Below, piece by piece: positions 62,459-64,000 of a stretch of DNA of 64,000 nucleotides; the first letter of the stretch is position 1; the number at the start of each line of letters is the position of its first letter. Source of the DNA: Paenibacillus sp. FSL R7-0204. Lineage in GTDB: Bacteria > Bacillota > Bacilli > Paenibacillales > Paenibacillaceae. Made by a program: the position numbers and the translations under genes. Under the pieces are notes generated by a model that did no database searches, was not told where the DNA came from, and saw only the letters and a list, made by a program, of their open reading frames with translations. The stretch covers positions 5,270,001 to 5,334,000 of the forward strand of contig NZ_JBBOCA010000001.1 of assembly GCF_038002225.1 (NCBI RefSeq). Direction: 5' to 3'.

Positions 62459-64000
62459 TCAATTATCCAGCCGAAAGCTTGCCTCTTGAACATCCCTTGA
62501 ATTCGGACCCACATAAATCTTGAAATCGCCGGTTTCCGCTTTGAAGGTAAGATCCGCGGCATAATATTTCAGGTCCTCTTCCGTAATTACAAAACGGATT
62601 TCCCTGCTTTCACCTGGGCATAAGCATAGCTTTTGGAAGCCCTTCAGCTCCTTGACCGGTCGGACGACGCTGCCGCAGATGTCCTGAATGTACAGCTGAA
62701 CGATTTCTTCACCCTGAGCCTGCCCCGTATTCGCAATTGTAACTTGAACGGTCAGACTGTCTCCTCGCTTCAGTACGTGCTTATCCAGCTTAATCTCCGA
62801 ATAGTCAAAGGTAGTATAGCTTAACCCGAATCCGAACGGATACAGCGGATCATTGGAGCCATCCAAATATTTGGAACTGAAGTGCTTCTCCGGTGATGCC
62901 GGTCTTCCCGTATTGAAATGATTATAGTAGACCGGAATTTGACCTGCATGTCTCGGGAAGCTCATCGTCAGTTTTCCCGAAGGATTATACTGGCCGAATA
63001 ACACGTCGGCGATAGCATGTCCAGCTTGGGACCCCAGAAACCAGGACTCCACGATAGCGTTGACATGGTGTTCGAACCAATCCAGTATCAAAGGACGCCC
63101 ATTCGTTAAGACCAGCACCGTCGGCTTGCCGAGCTTCGCTATCTCTTCGGCCAGCTTCAATTGAACTTCCGGGAGCGTAATATTCATACGTGAAGCGGCT
63201 TCTCCGCTCATTCGGCTGGATTCCCCCAACGCCAATACGATTACATCCGCTTCTTCAGCAACCTGCAGTGCGGCCTCATACCCACCGTCAATGGGCTGGT
63301 CAACTGCGCAGCCGTCCGCAATGAGCACACGTCTTCCGCTAACGGCTTCCGTTACACCTTGTTCCAGGGTGACCGTTGCATTCCCATGTCTCGAGAATTG
63401 CCACGTACCCAGCAGATCCTTGGTTCTTGCGAACGGACCGATCAACGCAACCGTACCGGAACTTGCTTTCAATGGAAGAACTCCGTCGTTCTTGAGCAGC
63501 ACGATCGATTTACGCGCAAGCGCCCTGCTCTCCTGCAGATGTTCCTCAGAGAACTGACACTCCAGTGCTTTCTTCGGCCGGATATACCGGAATGGATCAT
63601 CCATAATGCCGATTCTATATTTGTAGGTGAGAATACGCCGGACTGCCTCATCCAGCTGCTCTTCCTTCACGATGCCTTCCCCGATCAATTTCGGTAATTG
63701 GTTCGCAAATGCACGAGTTACCATCTCGATATCCATCGTAGCATCAAGCGCCATTCGGGCAGCTTCGGCCTCATCCTCGGCGCAGCCATGAATCGAGATT
63801 TCTTCGATAGCCCCATAGTCGGAAAGCAGGATGCCATCGAAGCCGAGCTCGTTCCTGAGCAAATCCTTCATCAGGAACTTGCTTCCAGCCGCCGGAACGC
63901 CTTGATAAATATTGAATGCATTCATGACCGAGCCGGCACCGGCCTGAATTCCCGCTTGGAACGGAGGCAAATGAACATTCCTTAGCGTGCCTTCCGAGAT
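62459..64000 (-). CDS. GH3 beta-glucosidase-like enzyme, 5' end outside the window
   Basis: The frame is open through the right edge (64000), so the start lies outside. The visible 513 codons contain the end of the TIM barrel with the nucleophile Asp in GILLSDYGAIEE, the alpha/beta sandwich (VLLKNDGVLPL ... VLVLTNGRPL) and the fibronectin III-like end ([17 protein letters not shown]). It is the standard GH3 order. Transcribed toward the lipoprotein gene, ~110 bases upstream of it. Confidence 0.88.
   Translation of the reverse strand: MSEGTLRNVHLPPFQAGIQAGAGSVMNAFNIYQGVPAAGSKFLMKDLLRNELGFDGILLSDYGAIEEISIHGCAEDEAEAARMALDATMDIEMVTRAFANQLPKLIGEGIVKEEQLDEAVRRILTYKYRIGIMDDPFRYIRPKKALECQFSEEHLQESRALARKSIVLLKNDGVLPLKASSGTVALIGPFARTKDLLGTWQFSRHGNATVTLEQGVTEAVSGRRVLIADGCAVDQPIDGGYEAALQVAEEADVIVLALGESSRMSGEAASRMNITLPEVQLKLAEEIAKLGKPTVLVLTNGRPLILDWFEHHVNAIVESWFLGSQAGHAIADVLFGQYNPSGKLTMSFPRHAGQIPVYYNHFNTGRPASPEKHFSSKYLDGSNDPLYPFGFGLSYTTFDYSEIKLDKHVLKRGDSLTVQVTIANTGQAQGEEIVQLYIQDICGSVVRPVKELKGFQKLCLCPGESREIRFVITEEDLKYYAADLTFKAETGDFKIYVGPNSRDVQEASFRLDN

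Overview
The window (about 54% G+C, 64 kb) looks like a chromosomal segment of a Paenibacillus-type Firmicute. Supporting signs are strong AGGAGG/AAAGGAG ribosome binding sites with frequent GTG/TTG starts, an AprX-like protease, LytTR/DUF3021 and sigma/anti-sigma pairs, many secreted or cytoplasmic glycoside hydrolases, a class I fructose-bisphosphate aldolase, and a large load of intergenic repeats. I see no transposase, phage gene, rRNA or CRISPR array. There is one tRNA, Lys(CTT), on the minus strand.

Layout. 0.3-3.4 kb: a plus-strand amino-sugar operon with overlapping stops and starts (SIS protein, GH20 hexosaminidase, GNAT). 3.5-6.2 kb: minus-strand methyltransferase, SDR and AraC regulator. 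6.4-9.8 kb: zinc-dependent PLC-like protein, a repeat-rich gap with a small proline-rich protein, and a GT4 glycosyltransferase. 9.8-11.4 kb: a self-contained XRE-TPR regulator with its own promoter, overlapped at its 3' end by a 47-residue exported-peptide gene, which together form a candidate RRNPP (AloR/AloP-like) quorum-sensing pair. 11.5-23.5 kb: stalk-domain exoprotein, a 44-residue Arg-rich ORF, UbiD decarboxylase, LtrA, FAD monooxygenase, AprX-like protease, amidase, DUF3021/LytTR pair and a PD-(D/E)XK-like winged-helix protein. 23.6-24.6 kb: an 18-unit 24-bp tandem array, a duplicated nested inverted-repeat module and a second 4-unit array. 24.6-25.1 kb: a CD3324-family gene behind a ~215-nt leader that holds an 18-codon ORF and two mutually exclusive hairpins.

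25.3-43 kb: M3 peptidase, DUF1801, aminoglycoside-phosphotransferase-like and esterase genes, sigma/anti-sigma pair 1, GH16 laminarinase with a ricin-type lectin domain, FBA, LLM oxidoreductase, M16C peptidase, DUF4180, VOC protein, a CbrC-family pseudogene and a DUF6138-like protein. 43.5-55.4 kb: tRNA-Lys, APC permease, a serine hydrolase/ABC-2 exporter operon, a Fur-controlled divergent iron-uptake locus, sigma/anti-sigma pair 2 and an exported asparaginase homologue with an altered active-site motif. 55.6-64 kb: a minus-strand beta-glucoside cluster of three GH3 enzymes (one with reversed domain order, one running off the window) and a sugar-binding lipoprotein.

How they fit together. The GH20/SIS operon, GH16, GH3 cluster and sugar-binding lipoprotein point to use of amino sugars and beta-glucans, as in a soil or plant-associated saprophyte. 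The iron locus has two back-to-back promoters sharing one Fur box. Peptide signalling, two sigma/anti-sigma pairs and the LytTR and AraC regulators add signalling capacity. All functions are read from the sequence without database searches.
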